Shown: one piece after another, positions 25,458 through 33,678 of the stretch
Layout of the letters: every line of letters begins with the position of its first letter
Position numbering within the stretch: the stretch's first letter is position 1
NCBI GenBank assembly: GCA_900316835.1
Contig: ONEL01000003.1
Coordinates: 62,001-126,000 of the forward strand
Length of the DNA: 64,000 nucleotides
From: an uncultured Prevotellaceae bacterium
Lineage (GTDB): Bacteria > Bacteroidota > Bacteroidia > Bacteroidales > Muribaculaceae
Direction of reading: 5' to 3'
The notes under the pieces: generated by a model
The model's input: only the letters and a program-made list of their open reading frames with translations
Told to the model about the DNA's origin: nothing
Databases searched by the model: none
Translations under genes and position numbers: made by a program

Positions 25458-27476
25458 TTACCAAATGGTGACGCGATCCTCGGGCGCACGCCACATCTTC
25501 TCGCCTGGCTTGATGTCGAAAGCTTTGAAGAATGGCTCAAGGTTGCGGATTGCCACGTTCACGCGATTAATGCCCAGCGAGTGAGGGTCAACCTTGGTGC
25601 GACGCAGGATTTCCTCCTTGGTGATGTTAGCCGCCCACACATTGGCATAGCTCAAGAAGAAGCGCTGGTCGGGTGTGAAGCCGTCGATAAGCTCATCGCT
25701 AGCGCCCTGCTCAGTTTTCTTGAGTGCACTGTAAGCCACACGCAGTCCACCATGGTCGGCAATGTTCTCGCCCATAGTGAATGTGCCGTTGGCGTGCACG
25801 TCGTCGGCAACAATCTCAGCGCTATATTGAGCCCCCAGCTTGTCGGCGAGCTGCTGGAACTTAGCGGCATCCTCGGCGGTCCACCAGTCCACCATGTTAC
25901 CATTGTGGTCGAAATTACGTCCCTGGTCATCAAATCCGTGAGTCATCTCATGACCAATCACCACGCCTATAGCACCATAGTTGCTGGCATCGTCGGCTTC
26001 GGGGTCGAAATAAGGCTTTTGCAGGATGCCTGCGGGGAAGCAAATTTCGTTGGTAGATGGATCGTAGTAGGCATTCACTGTTTGTGGTGTCATCTGCCAT
26101 TTAGTCTTGTCTACTGGTTTACCCAGTTGTGAGTACTGGTAGTCGGCCTCAAATTGGCGAGCATTCTTCACGTTGGTCCAGTAATAAGCGTTGCGGTCAA
26201 TGTTAATGCCACTATAGTCGCGCCAAGTGTCGGGATAGCCCACCTTCACTGTGAAGCTGTTGAGCTTAACCAGCGCATTAACCTTGGTCTTGGGACTCAT
26301 CCATGTGAGTCCCGCAATGTGCTCGGCAAGAGCAATGCGCAGGTTGTTGACGAGCTTGAGCATCTTTTTCTTCGACTCCTCGGGGAAGTATTTTTTCACA
26401 TAGAGTTCACCCACGGCCTCGCCAAGCACACCATTAGGAACGTTGAGCGAGCGTTTCCAGCGTGGCTGCATCACCTGCTTTCCACTCATGGCGCGGCTGT
26501 ACATGTCGAAGTTGGCCTGCTCATACTCATCGGTAAGGTAGCATGATGCCGCATCTACATATTTAAAAGTCAAGTAATCCTTAATTTCCTCGTCCTTGAG
26601 CGATGCCATCATTTCATTAGCCTTAGCCATGGCCTGGAGCTGCATCACGCAAGCTTTATCCACGTTTTTCAGGCCCACAGCGCCAAAGTAGGCATCCCAA
26701 TCAACATTGGGATAGTCGGCCTTGAGCTGAGCCACAGTGCGCAAGTTGTACTGCTTGCTGTAGTCACGGCTTTCCTCACGGGTCATGTTAGCGCGCGCAA
26801 GCTCGGTTTCGATAGCGAGAATGCTCTTAGCCGCCTTTTGAGCGGCTTTTTTCTTATAGCCAGCCAGTGTGAGCAGCTTCTCAATGTAGCTCTGATAAGC
26901 CTTACGCACCTTCACTGTGTTCTCATCGTTTTCCAGATAGTAGTCACGGTCGCCCATGCCCAGCGAGCCTGGTGTGATGTATAACAAGTTCTGGTCACTG
27001 TTTTTGAGGTCGGCCATCACACCACTGTCGAAGAATGGCGAAGTGATGCCACGAGCCATCCAGCCCATCACAGCAGGAAGCTCATTACGTTTCATTGCCT
27101 TGATCTTTGCCAAGTCGGCCTCAAGCGCGGCATTGCCTTGCTGGTTACGCAGGGTGCTATCCATGCCCTGGAGGTAGAGGTCGCTAACCTTTTGCGCCAG
27201 GCTACCCTGTGGATTATTGTTACCCAGGTTCAGGATGAGGTCTTTGAGCTGAGCGCGATTATTCTCGCCAAGCTCATCAAAGGTGCCGAAACGTGCATAC
27301 TGCGGGTCGAGCGGATTAGCTTTCATCCAGCCACCACAGGCGTAATAATAGAAATTCTCACCAGGCTTAACACTCAGGTCAAGGTTACTGCGGTCCACGC
27401 CCCTGGCCAGGTTGCCTGCACTCATTGTCATTGCTGTCATTGCCAATGAAAGGATTAAAAATTTTGATTTTTTCAT
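25458..27476 (-). CDS. Secreted M13-family zinc metallopeptidase (neprilysin/PepO-like)
   Basis: 672 residues, full length for the family. Signal peptide MKKSKFLILSLAMTAMTMSAG, N-terminal M13 domain (about 45-420), catalytic domain with HEMTHGFDDQG (zinc ligands from HExxH, catalytic Glu) and the third ligand in MGENIADHGGLRVAY, ending with VDPHSLGINRVNV, EPFFKAFDIKPGEKMWR and near-terminal VTIW. It cleaves peptides outside the cytoplasm, most likely in the periplasm. Monocistronic with its own promoter and a hairpin terminator downstream. Confidence 0.93.
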   Translation of the reverse strand: MKKSKFLILSLAMTAMTMSAGNLARGVDRSNLDLSVKPGENFYYYACGGWMKANPLDPQYARFGTFDELGENNRAQLKDLILNLGNNNPQGSLAQKVSDLYLQGMDSTLRNQQGNAALEADLAKIKAMKRNELPAVMGWMARGITSPFFDSGVMADLKNSDQNLLYITPGSLGMGDRDYYLENDENTVKVRKAYQSYIEKLLTLAGYKKKAAQKAAKSILAIETELARANMTREESRDYSKQYNLRTVAQLKADYPNVDWDAYFGAVGLKNVDKACVMQLQAMAKANEMMASLKDEEIKDYLTFKYVDAASCYLTDEYEQANFDMYSRAMSGKQVMQPRWKRSLNVPNGVLGEAVGELYVKKYFPEESKKKMLKLVNNLRIALAEHIAGLTWMSPKTKVNALVKLNSFTVKVGYPDTWRDYSGINIDRNAYYWTNVKNARQFEADYQYSQLGKPVDKTKWQMTPQTVNAYYDPSTNEICFPAGILQKPYFDPEADDASNYGAIGVVIGHEMTHGFDDQGRNFDHNGNMVDWWTAEDAAKFQQLADKLGAQYSAEIVADDVHANGTFTMGENIADHGGLRVAYSALKKTEQGASDELIDGFTPDQRFFLSYANVWAANITKEEILRRTKVDPHSLGINRVNVAIRNLEPFFKAFDIKPGEKMWRAPEDRVTIW

Positions 27477-27515
27477 CGTTTAATAATTTATAATAATGTG
27501 TATTTCTTACAACCG

Positions 27516-27523
27516 CAAAGGTA
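27516..27523 (-). promoter_or_regulatory. -7 box of the M13 peptidase gene
   Basis: TACCTTTG on the minus strand, 39 nt upstream of the start codon. Confidence 0.6.
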
Positions 27524-27613
27524 GTAAATAGTTTTCAGATTGCAATAATAAGGTTCCGGTTTTCTATCATCTTGCACCCAACTGAAAGACTCATGATTGT
27601 TCTTCCACTCGCA

Positions 27614-27650
27614 AAAAAAGGGCCGCCCCAGTGCTCATGACTAGGGCGGC
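27614..27650 (-). terminator. Terminator of the XRE-type regulator gene
   Basis: GCCGCCC / GGGCGGC stem of 7 bp with a 15-nt loop, followed on the minus strand by CC and seven T. Confidence 0.7.
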
Positions 27651-27778
27651 ATTGAAAGGATTTTATAGCGTAAAGTAGTTTTATTGCGATATTAATAAGT
27701 CGAGGAAGTATTACTATATTTTATTCCTCATGCGCTGAGTTGCGCCACGTTTCCACCAACTTTGACAACGGCTAAAAA

Positions 27779-28312
27779 TCACCTAGCCGGAGTGATTGAT
27801 TCAAAGCTGTTGTCGTCGTAGAAAATCATGATACTGACAATGCGGCGACCACGATTTCCCGCCTGAGATGCAGGAGAACTTGTTCCGCCAACGCTCTTGG
27901 CTATGTTTTGAATCGCATCGCTCAGTGCCGAGCCAGTGTTACCAGCCGACGGCATCTCGGTGCCAAAACTGATGGTAGAAGGAGAGCGCTTTGCTGAATT
28001 TTCCACCTGCCCAGCGCCCTTGAAGAGTACTGACTGTTGTGGAGTTTTGGACAAGTCTTGACCCTGTGCGGGAGCATCACTTAGTGTGGCACCATCTACA
28101 AACATATTTCCGTCGCCAAACATTAGCCACATTATATTTAGAGTAGGGTAGGCGATATGTATTTTAGAAATCACCTCATCACTCACTTTCTTGTTACGGC
28201 CGTTGAGCAACTGTGAGATTGTAGGCCTGGGAATATCACAGGTGTCGGCAAACTGCGAATTTCCTATTCCATTTTGCTCTAAGAACAGTTTTAAGCGTGA
28301 AACTAGGTCCAT
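27779..28312 (-). CDS. XRE-type helix-turn-helix regulator
   Basis: 177 residues from MDLVSRLKLFLEQNGI. Residues about 1-60 are an HTH of the phage repressor type: NSQFADTCDIPRPTISQLLNGRNKKVSDEVISKI followed by YPTLNIMWLMFGDGNMF. The remainder is low-complexity with Ser, Gly and Ala, ending in RRIVSIMIFYDDNSFESI, a tail I recall from Bacteroidota XRE proteins. Upstream in-frame codons extend the frame by 21 residues, but the -7 box at 28345 lies inside that extension, so 28312 is preferred. Target unknown; the 1.5 kb downstream of its promoter is gene-free. Confidence 0.82.
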   Translation of the reverse strand: MDLVSRLKLFLEQNGIGNSQFADTCDIPRPTISQLLNGRNKKVSDEVISKIHIAYPTLNIMWLMFGDGNMFVDGATLSDAPAQGQDLSKTPQQSVLFKGAGQVENSAKRSPSTISFGTEMPSAGNTGSALSDAIQNIAKSVGGTSSPASQAGNRGRRIVSIMIFYDDNSFESITPAR

Positions 28313-28344
28313 AATGCGATTAACAATTATAAATTTTTCGTTTG

Positions 28345-28352
28345 CAAATTTA
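28345..28352 (-). promoter_or_regulatory. -7 box of the XRE-type gene
   Basis: TAAATTTG on the minus strand, 32 nt before the ATG. Confidence 0.55.
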
Positions 28353-28796
28353 GAACATCCTGTTGAAAAAACCAAATTTTTAAACCTAAATTTTCAAATT
28401 TGCATTTTTAATTACCTAAAAGGCGATTAAGAAACCAAATCCAAGGCATTAGTATCCCACATTAAACCTCTACTTTATATAAAACACTCTATTTTGCTAC
28501 ATATTAACTAGTTATATAGTGCAAATTCTACCACAACCTCATCAAATCGCAAAATTCCGGCTAAAACCCGACTCAACCCTCCATTTTGCGATAGTTAATC
28601 GCTTGATTTTTAGCAAAATATATTAAATGTAAATTTCTGTTAATCGCCGATTTATTTGATTTTGCAAACTTTAAATTTGCAAATTCAGAAAGTCGCATTG
28701 TCTCCAAATGCTAGAATTTCATTTTTTGATGTCAAAATTCCCTGTTTCTATTTGTAAAGCAAACCTGCTCATGGCCAGTTCAACAATGCAAACCGC

Positions 28797-28816
28797 AAAT
28801 GGTAATCTTACCATTT
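28797..28816. repeat. 20-bp palindrome, possible operator
   Basis: AAATGGTAA, centre TC, then TTACCATTT. Perfect 9-bp arms in gene-free DNA about 450 bp beyond the XRE promoter. Confidence 0.6.
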
Positions 28817-29385
28817 ATTGCCTAAAACCCGATTCTTGGCGATAATTTTTAAAAGACTCGGCCACAAGGCCATATTTTGAATTCTCACGGCGTTAAAATG
28901 GGCTTAACCACCACTCCCCCACCAGCCTAAAACGCCGATTATCAGCCATCACAGCACCATTTTGCCACAGCAAGAAACAACCGTCCAAATCATGCCAGAA
29001 AACTCCAAAAATGGGGATTTCAACCCACAAAATCACCTCTGAGCCCCTTACCATTTACGCAAAATTGTGATAAATTGTTACCCGAAACGCCTGAAATCAA
29101 TTTTTCTGCTCCCATTTCATAACACACCTGGCACCTCCACCTTTATTGCATGCCAATGCCAAGCAACAGCAACCGGCAATCACCAACATCCTTCCTGCCC
29201 ATCCCGCCCACCTCACCACCACTCCTCCACCACAATTTCCCCTCTTGATTTATCAACCCCACCAAACGTGCCGCTGAAAAATTTTCAACTCTCACGGCGT
29301 TAATCACCACAATCGCCACACCCCACATAGGAAATTTGGACAAATCGACGCACTGACTTCTGCCCTACTCTAGCGGCGTCAATCA

Positions 29386-29413
29386 GTTGTCAGTTATTAG
29401 TTGTCAGTTGTCT
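29386..29413. repeat. Four degenerate GTTGTCA heptamers
   Basis: GTTGTCA, GTTATTA, GTTGTCA, GTTGTCT: the same heptamer that forms a 16-copy array at 42220-42331. Confidence 0.7.
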
Positions 29414-29460
29414 GCTGGTGGGGCACACTAATTTCGCTAATTGAAACTAATCATAGCCTG

Positions 29461-29760
29461 GGATTGGGGCTCGCTAGCGCGAGAAATTATTGCGCCGTTG
29501 GCGCTAAAATTAAAAGTATAAAATTTTAAAAGAATATAATTTTAGAGCGTAGCGACCATTACTACTGAAGGGAGGCATACGCAGCATGTTGCAAACGACA
29601 AGGGGGCGTGCTTCGCACTTAAAATTAAATTAAAATTAGCTATTGCAGAAAGATGAAAATTTTTAAATTAATTTTTTATAGAATTTTAAGCGAAGCGCCC
29701 ATTACTACTGAAAAAAAGGGGGGGCATGCGCAGCATGGCACAAGCCCCCTCTTAGGGAAT
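29461..29760. repeat. Composite intergenic repeat, copy 1
   Basis: Two related units with short palindromes: one with TTTTAGAGCGTAGC, CCATTACTACTGAA and CATACGCAGCATG, and a second with AATTTTAAGCGAAGCGCCC, ATTACTACTGAA and CATGCGCAGCATGGC. Matching words recur at 37481-37660. Confidence 0.7.
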
Positions 29761-29902
29761 AATATAATTGTTTTCAATTGTTAGTAATTGTCTGAGAAAA
29801 TATTACACTAGCAATTAAATAAAATGCTCACGCTCGCAACGCTTTGAGCTGGGGCTCAGCTTTGACTCGCTTAATCGCATTTTTGTCTTAAAGAATAGAG
29901 CG

Positions 29903-30502
29903 CTACTGACGGTTTTCCTGTGTGAGGACTTTGAAGTGGATGCCGTTGAGCTTGCCGCACACGTAGTTGGTGGGCTTGCGGCCTTCGGTGATGAGGTTGT
30001 GAAGATATAGCTGTTCGCCCTCAATGATGATTCCGCAGTTGAAAGTGTTGCCCGGTTGCAGGCGAGTGCGCTCGGAGCGCTCAACAACAAACTGCTCGTT
30101 GCCCAAGTAGCGTATTACGCACACTCGCCCCGGTTGCCACGTGAGCATCACACGGTCGTTAATGTCGAGATCCACCGACGGGCGCAGCGTGAAGCCGTGC
30201 ACAGGAGCACTGGGTGTGCCGTCCTCGAGCGTGTCGTGAGCTACGGCAAAGTGCTCGTAGTCGCGGTAGCCCAAGTAGCGTGCCAGGATGTCGAGAGTGC
30301 GGAGGCGAGGCGTAACGTCGGCATCCACATAGCCCCAGCAGCGCTTGATGGTGGTGGTCGACATGCTCTCCCCCATCTCACCGAGTCTCTCACTGAGCCA
30401 TTCAAAGTCGCTTGGCGACTTCATAGGCCGCTTTGTAACCTCCTCAACGCGCTCCCGCAGCAGCGCTATCATCACGGCATCTGTCTTTTTGTTGTCTTTC
30501 AT
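29903..30502 (-). CDS. Bacteroidota DNA-binding-like protein of unknown function
   Basis: 199 residues from MKDNKKTDAVMIALLRERV. N-terminal helical region with STTTIKRCWGYVDADVTPRLRTLDILARYLGYRDYEHF (about 47-84), a pattern I know from many unnamed Bacteroidales proteins and consistent with an HTH-like module, then a beta-rich domain (VDLDINDRVMLTWQPGRVCVI, about 105-195). The frame continues 25 residues further upstream, but the -7 box TACTTTTG at 30507 lies there. The box is only 4 nt from the ATG, so the mRNA may be nearly leaderless. Could regulate neighbouring island genes; that is speculation. Confidence 0.65.
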   Translation of the reverse strand: MKDNKKTDAVMIALLRERVEEVTKRPMKSPSDFEWLSERLGEMGESMSTTTIKRCWGYVDADVTPRLRTLDILARYLGYRDYEHFAVAHDTLEDGTPSAPVHGFTLRPSVDLDINDRVMLTWQPGRVCVIRYLGNEQFVVERSERTRLQPGNTFNCGIIIEGEQLYLHNLITEGRKPTNYVCGKLNGIHFKVLTQENRQ

Positions 30503-30506
30503 GCCG

Positions 30507-30514
30507 CAAAAGTA
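30507..30514 (-). promoter_or_regulatory. -7 box immediately before the 29903 gene
   Basis: TACTTTTG on the minus strand, with only 4 nt between the box and the ATG, implying a very short or absent leader. Confidence 0.45.
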
Positions 30515-30581
30515 ACAAAATTCCAACCACTCACAAAGAAAAATCGCACTACCGCATCCTTGAATCCATTTATACACATCA

Positions 30582-31790
30582 TCAGTTTACCATTTTTGAA
30601 ACCACAGGAATACTATAGTCTTCAAAAATAAGCGGGTGCTCATCCTGCCCAATTTCAAAAAATAGTCTATCCTTAGCGAGCCTTGAAACAAAAATAAACT
30701 CTTCCGGATTGCATCCATGAATCAGATGCTGAAACCATGAAATATACGAGTTTATATATGAGGGAAATTTATCGATAATCACTACCTTAAAATCATCCCC
30801 GTGTGCGGCCATACCCAATCCCATAATCTCATTCAGATACAAGTCCCCAAATGAATACCCAATAATCATCAATCGATTGTTCTCAATCACCTTTCTCGCC
30901 AAATCCGACAGATAGACGTTATTGGGAGCGAACGTCATCTTTTCGGTCTTCCTTAAACCAGACACGATTTCAGGTTGTAAATACTCTTCCTTCGCCTGAT
31001 TAGATGGGGGGAACTGCCCACCACCCCTATTTTTACACGCGGTTTTATAATCTCTGTTCTTTACCATGTCCCGCATACTATAATCAAACGGATATTCCCT
31101 TGCTTAGCTGAACAATATCTGACCATGCAAATGTGCTATAGTTGAAACACCTCTTGAGTTTTCATAATATCGTCTCGCTGAAAAGCGACTATAATCCTCT
31201 CCATCTTTGATTGGAGGAAATCCATCCTCATATTCACCAAGGCTATTCTCTTTCGTATTGTCATAATTCAGATTGAAGATATTCGATTTCCCAGACAAGG
31301 ATTTCCAGAAATCTCGATACCATTGTTCCGCTGACTTATCCTCACAAAAAGAAGCATCGTATTGATTCACGATGTCCATTACTGTCTTTTGCAGCCCATA
31401 TGCAGCCCTGATATAATCATACGTATGAATATCTTTCAAGAACTTGACTGGTTGAATCAAGGTTCCGAACTCTGGAAATGGGATCCAGGACACATATTCC
31501 TTATGCCAGCCGCCGCTATAAGCAATGCACATTTCGATGACATGCAACAAGTTCTCAAAATTTAATTGTGGCGGAACATAGCGATTTATCTCTGGACGGC
31601 CTACTTGATTCAGTTTCCCAACAATAAAATCATTAATTTCACGCAGAAGCGGTCTTTCACCTCCATCCACTTTCTGGATACTCAGTTTAAGCACCTCCTC
31701 TGTAATATTCTTCACAGATGGAAATATGCCCTTATGGTCAAAGTCCAAAACAGCACCAGCCCCCACAATAATCGTTACTGCATCATTCAT
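30582..31790 (-). pseudogene. SIR2-like protein gene interrupted by one in-frame stop
   Basis: One 402-codon frame is split by a TAA at 31104-31106; the segments 31107-31790 and 30582-31076 are in the same frame, with readable codons between. The first part starts MNDAVTIIVGAGAVLDFDHKG, the dinucleotide-binding start of SIR2-like domains, followed by NIFNLNYDNT and IAHLHGQ, the expected Asn and His positions. After the stop come LMIIGYSFGDLYLNEIMG and a C-terminal helix. SIR2-like proteins often act as NAD-consuming effectors of phage defence. With the stop, only a fragment lacking the GYSFGD strand would be made unless the stop is read through. Confidence 0.75.
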
Positions 31791-32038
31791 CTTTCTGTGT
31801 AGGTTTAAAAAAGCTCTTTCAACTGTGGCTCACAGAGAGTTCGATATATAATCCTTCAATCCTTGGTCATATTACTGTTGTTCTATAATTTGTGAGTACA
31901 AAGGTAGTGACTTTTAGCGAGAAAACATTTCTTTTTGTTATATGTTGGACTTACTTTAGACAAAATTTGCATTAATTACATACTAAACGATGCTATTTTC
32001 ATTAAATTACATTAAGAAAGTGTGAAAATCATCTCCTT

Positions 32039-32072
32039 TTTGCTTTAGTAAGAAGAAAATTCCCTATCTTTG
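32039..32072 (+). promoter_or_regulatory. Promoter of the SatD / DUF3307 / PHP-ATPase cassette
   Basis: TTTG (32039-32042), 22 bp, then TATCTTTG (32065-32072), close to the Bacteroidota -33/-7 consensus. Confidence 0.65.
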
Positions 32073-32083
32073 CAAGCAAGATA

Positions 32084-32135
32084 ACTTGTATTTAATCAAA
32101 ACAAGTGAATTGACTTGTATTTAAAACAAACAAGT
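32084..32135 (+). promoter_or_regulatory. Tandem 23-bp inverted-repeat operators
   Basis: ACTTGT-n11-ACAAGT at 32084-32106 and again at 32113-32135, centres 29 bp apart, beginning 11 bp after the -7 box. The spacers also agree (ATTTAA after each ACTTGT). Placement right after the start point suggests repression, perhaps by the HTH end of the first gene. Confidence 0.7.
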
Positions 32136-32165
32136 CTATGCTCTTGTAGATAAAATATTGAAAAT

Positions 32166-32819
32166 ATGTATGCTGCAATATCTGCTGATGTGGTGTCGTC
32201 CACTTCTCTCTCTCGGGAGTCGATGATTGAACTCAACGAAAAGTTGAGAAAGTGCCTATATATTCTTGAAGAGCGTTATCAAGGTTTTTGGGGACGTATT
32301 GTTAGAGGCGACTCTATCGAATGTATCATGGACAGCCCTGAAGATGCATTTGAAGTGGCCCTAATTCTGAAAACGTGGGTTAAATCGTTTGAACCAAGCA
32401 ATATTCAAAAAGACAAACGATTTAACAGGTACGGTCTTAGGATAGCAATAGGCATTGGTGAAATGAAGACAATTGACCGTGGTTTAGACATGATGGATGG
32501 TGATGCTATTTATCGTTCTGGACGTACTATGGATAAACTTGTAGGACGAGCAAAATATTCATTTGTAATATCAATGGCTGATAGTGAACATGAGCAAGCT
32601 TTACAAGTTATATTAACATTAGTCAATCAACTATTGAACAATGCAACTGCTCGCAAGTGTGAAACCCTTTGTGAAAGGATTCTTTCATCAGACACAAGTA
32701 AAACAGCTGAAAAAATGGGTATCTCAGTCTCAGGGGTCAATCAAACATTAAAGGACCTTGGATGGAGTGCCATAGAACAGGCAATTATATATTATCGAAA
32801 AGTAACTTCAAGACTATGA
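32166..32819 (+). CDS. SatD-like / class III cyclase-like protein with C-terminal HTH
   Basis: 217 residues. N-terminal 120 residues resemble SatD proteins and the class III nucleotidyl cyclase fold: ISADVVSSTSLSRE (first acidic metal position, Asp8), WGRIVRGDSIECIMDSPEDAF (Asp near 49) and RIAIGIGEMK. The C-terminal part ends with TSKTAEKMGISVSGVNQTLKDLGW, a helix-turn-helix. A cyclase activity is not shown; the substrate-binding Lys and the rest of the active site are not obvious. Its stop overlaps the start of the membrane-protein gene (ATGA), so the two are coupled. It could be a sensor and autoregulator acting on the tandem inverted repeats upstream. Confidence 0.7.
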   Translation: MYAAISADVVSSTSLSRESMIELNEKLRKCLYILEERYQGFWGRIVRGDSIECIMDSPEDAFEVALILKTWVKSFEPSNIQKDKRFNRYGLRIAIGIGEMKTIDRGLDMMDGDAIYRSGRTMDKLVGRAKYSFVISMADSEHEQALQVILTLVNQLLNNATARKCETLCERILSSDTSKTAEKMGISVSGVNQTLKDLGWSAIEQAIIYYRKVTSRL

Positions 32820-33607
32820 TTAATAATTTGTTTTTCAATCTTATTGTTGCTCACATTTTGGGCGATTTTTATCTGCAATGGGGTTCTTCTTGCAAGAACA
32901 AGGTTTTGTATTCTGTAAAGGGGAAGGATTTGTGGTTACATTCCTTGTTAATCGGAATACTCTCATGGAGTGCCATATGGGATTTAAGGGGATGGTGGCT
33001 TGCCGCTTGTATAATGGCACTCCATTTTTTGATTGACTGGTTTAAGTCGTGTATACAGGTAAAGTGGAATATTTTCAAGATAGAGAATCTTGAACATGCA
33101 AAATTAGTTGATGGCACCAACAAACGGCATGATTTGTGGGTGTTTTTAACCGATCAAATTCTACACATTGCTGTCATCGTAGTATTTGTTAATATTTGGC
33201 TGAGAGCAAATAATGATTGGCAGCAATTCGGATGGCTTCATGAGTTTGCGATTAATCACCCACTGCGTATGAATACTATCGTCGCTATGATGTTAGCTTT
33301 AAAACCAGCAAACATCTTGATATTACTTATTCTTGGAGCTTGTAAAGTAAGCATTACACCGACTGATAATGATGACCACGGTAATTTCCATTCAGGAGAG
33401 CTTATTGGATGGCTGGAGCGTGGCCTCATGTTGTTATTTGTTGTTATGTCTCAATACGAGGCTATAGGTTTCCTCATTGCCGCAAAGTCCATACTTCGGT
33501 TTAATGAAGCATCATCTGGCAGTGAAAAGTCTGAGTATGTATTGACAGGAACACTGCTTTCTTTGACAATTGCATTGTCATTAGGTATATTAATTCTAAA
33601 GTTGTAA
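32816..33607 (+). CDS. DUF3307 polytopic membrane protein
   Basis: 263 residues from MINNLFFNLIVAHILGDFYLQW. The motif HILGDFYLQW, then KGKDLWLHSLLIGILSW and MALHFLIDWFK match DUF3307. I count about six hydrophobic segments, with a soluble middle (KVSITPTDNDDHGNFHSGELIGWLERGL) and a membrane end LLSLTIALSLGILIL. The frame extends 18 codons upstream, but the ATG at 32816 gives the ATGA overlap with the SatD-like gene. SatD and DUF3307 genes are paired in other bacteria; the function of the pair is unknown. Confidence 0.78.
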   Translation: MINNLFFNLIVAHILGDFYLQWGSSCKNKVLYSVKGKDLWLHSLLIGILSWSAIWDLRGWWLAACIMALHFLIDWFKSCIQVKWNIFKIENLEHAKLVDGTNKRHDLWVFLTDQILHIAVIVVFVNIWLRANNDWQQFGWLHEFAINHPLRMNTIVAMMLALKPANILILLILGACKVSITPTDNDDHGNFHSGELIGWLERGLMLLFVVMSQYEAIGFLIAAKSILRFNEASSGSEKSEYVLTGTLLSLTIALSLGILILKL

Positions 33608-33678
33608 TTTCTTAAAAGAGGAGAATCTATTGTTTTACTTTATTCTTTTCAGAATAGTACAAAAATAGTAAATAATTG

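Larger units (their letters stand above)
27477..27778. other. Intergenic: M13 promoter and XRE-gene terminator
   Basis: Contains the minus-strand -7 box TACCTTTG (27516-27523) for the M13 gene and a hairpin at 27622-27650. Nothing else identifiable. Confidence 0.6.
28353..29902. other. 1.55 kb without genes; repeats and one palindrome
   Basis: No credible coding sequence. It holds AT-rich TTTGCAAATTT-like words (28384-28410, 28661-28690), a 20-bp palindrome at 28797-28816, three degenerate CTAAAACCCGA-like words (28560, 28831, 28926), two CTCACGGCGTTAA words (28880, 29291), four copies of the GTTGTCA heptamer (29386-29413) and the intergenic repeat described at 29461-29760. A small open frame at 29067 is Pro/His/Ser-rich noise. 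Confidence 0.55.
31791..32165. promoter_or_regulatory. Divergent control region between the SIR2-like gene and the SatD cassette
   Basis: Contains a minus-strand -7 box TACCTTTG at 31899-31906 for the SIR2-like gene, a plus-strand promoter at 32039-32072 and two inverted repeats at 32084-32135. No coding sequence. Confidence 0.6.

Noticed and set aside
25581..26132. 183-codon plus-strand frame opposite the M13 peptidase
   Set aside because: Shadow of the real gene, no recognisable domain, and the M13 motifs on the other strand are complete.
29067..29303. 78-codon open frame in the gene-free stretch
   Set aside because: Ser/Pro/His-rich, no start context, no homologue recognised.
30582..31790. 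Two separate genes (164 and 228 residues) instead of one SIR2-like gene
   Set aside because: Both lie in the same frame with 27 bases between, and the N-terminal part would be missing its C-terminal SIR2 half; a single nonsense codon is the simpler reading.
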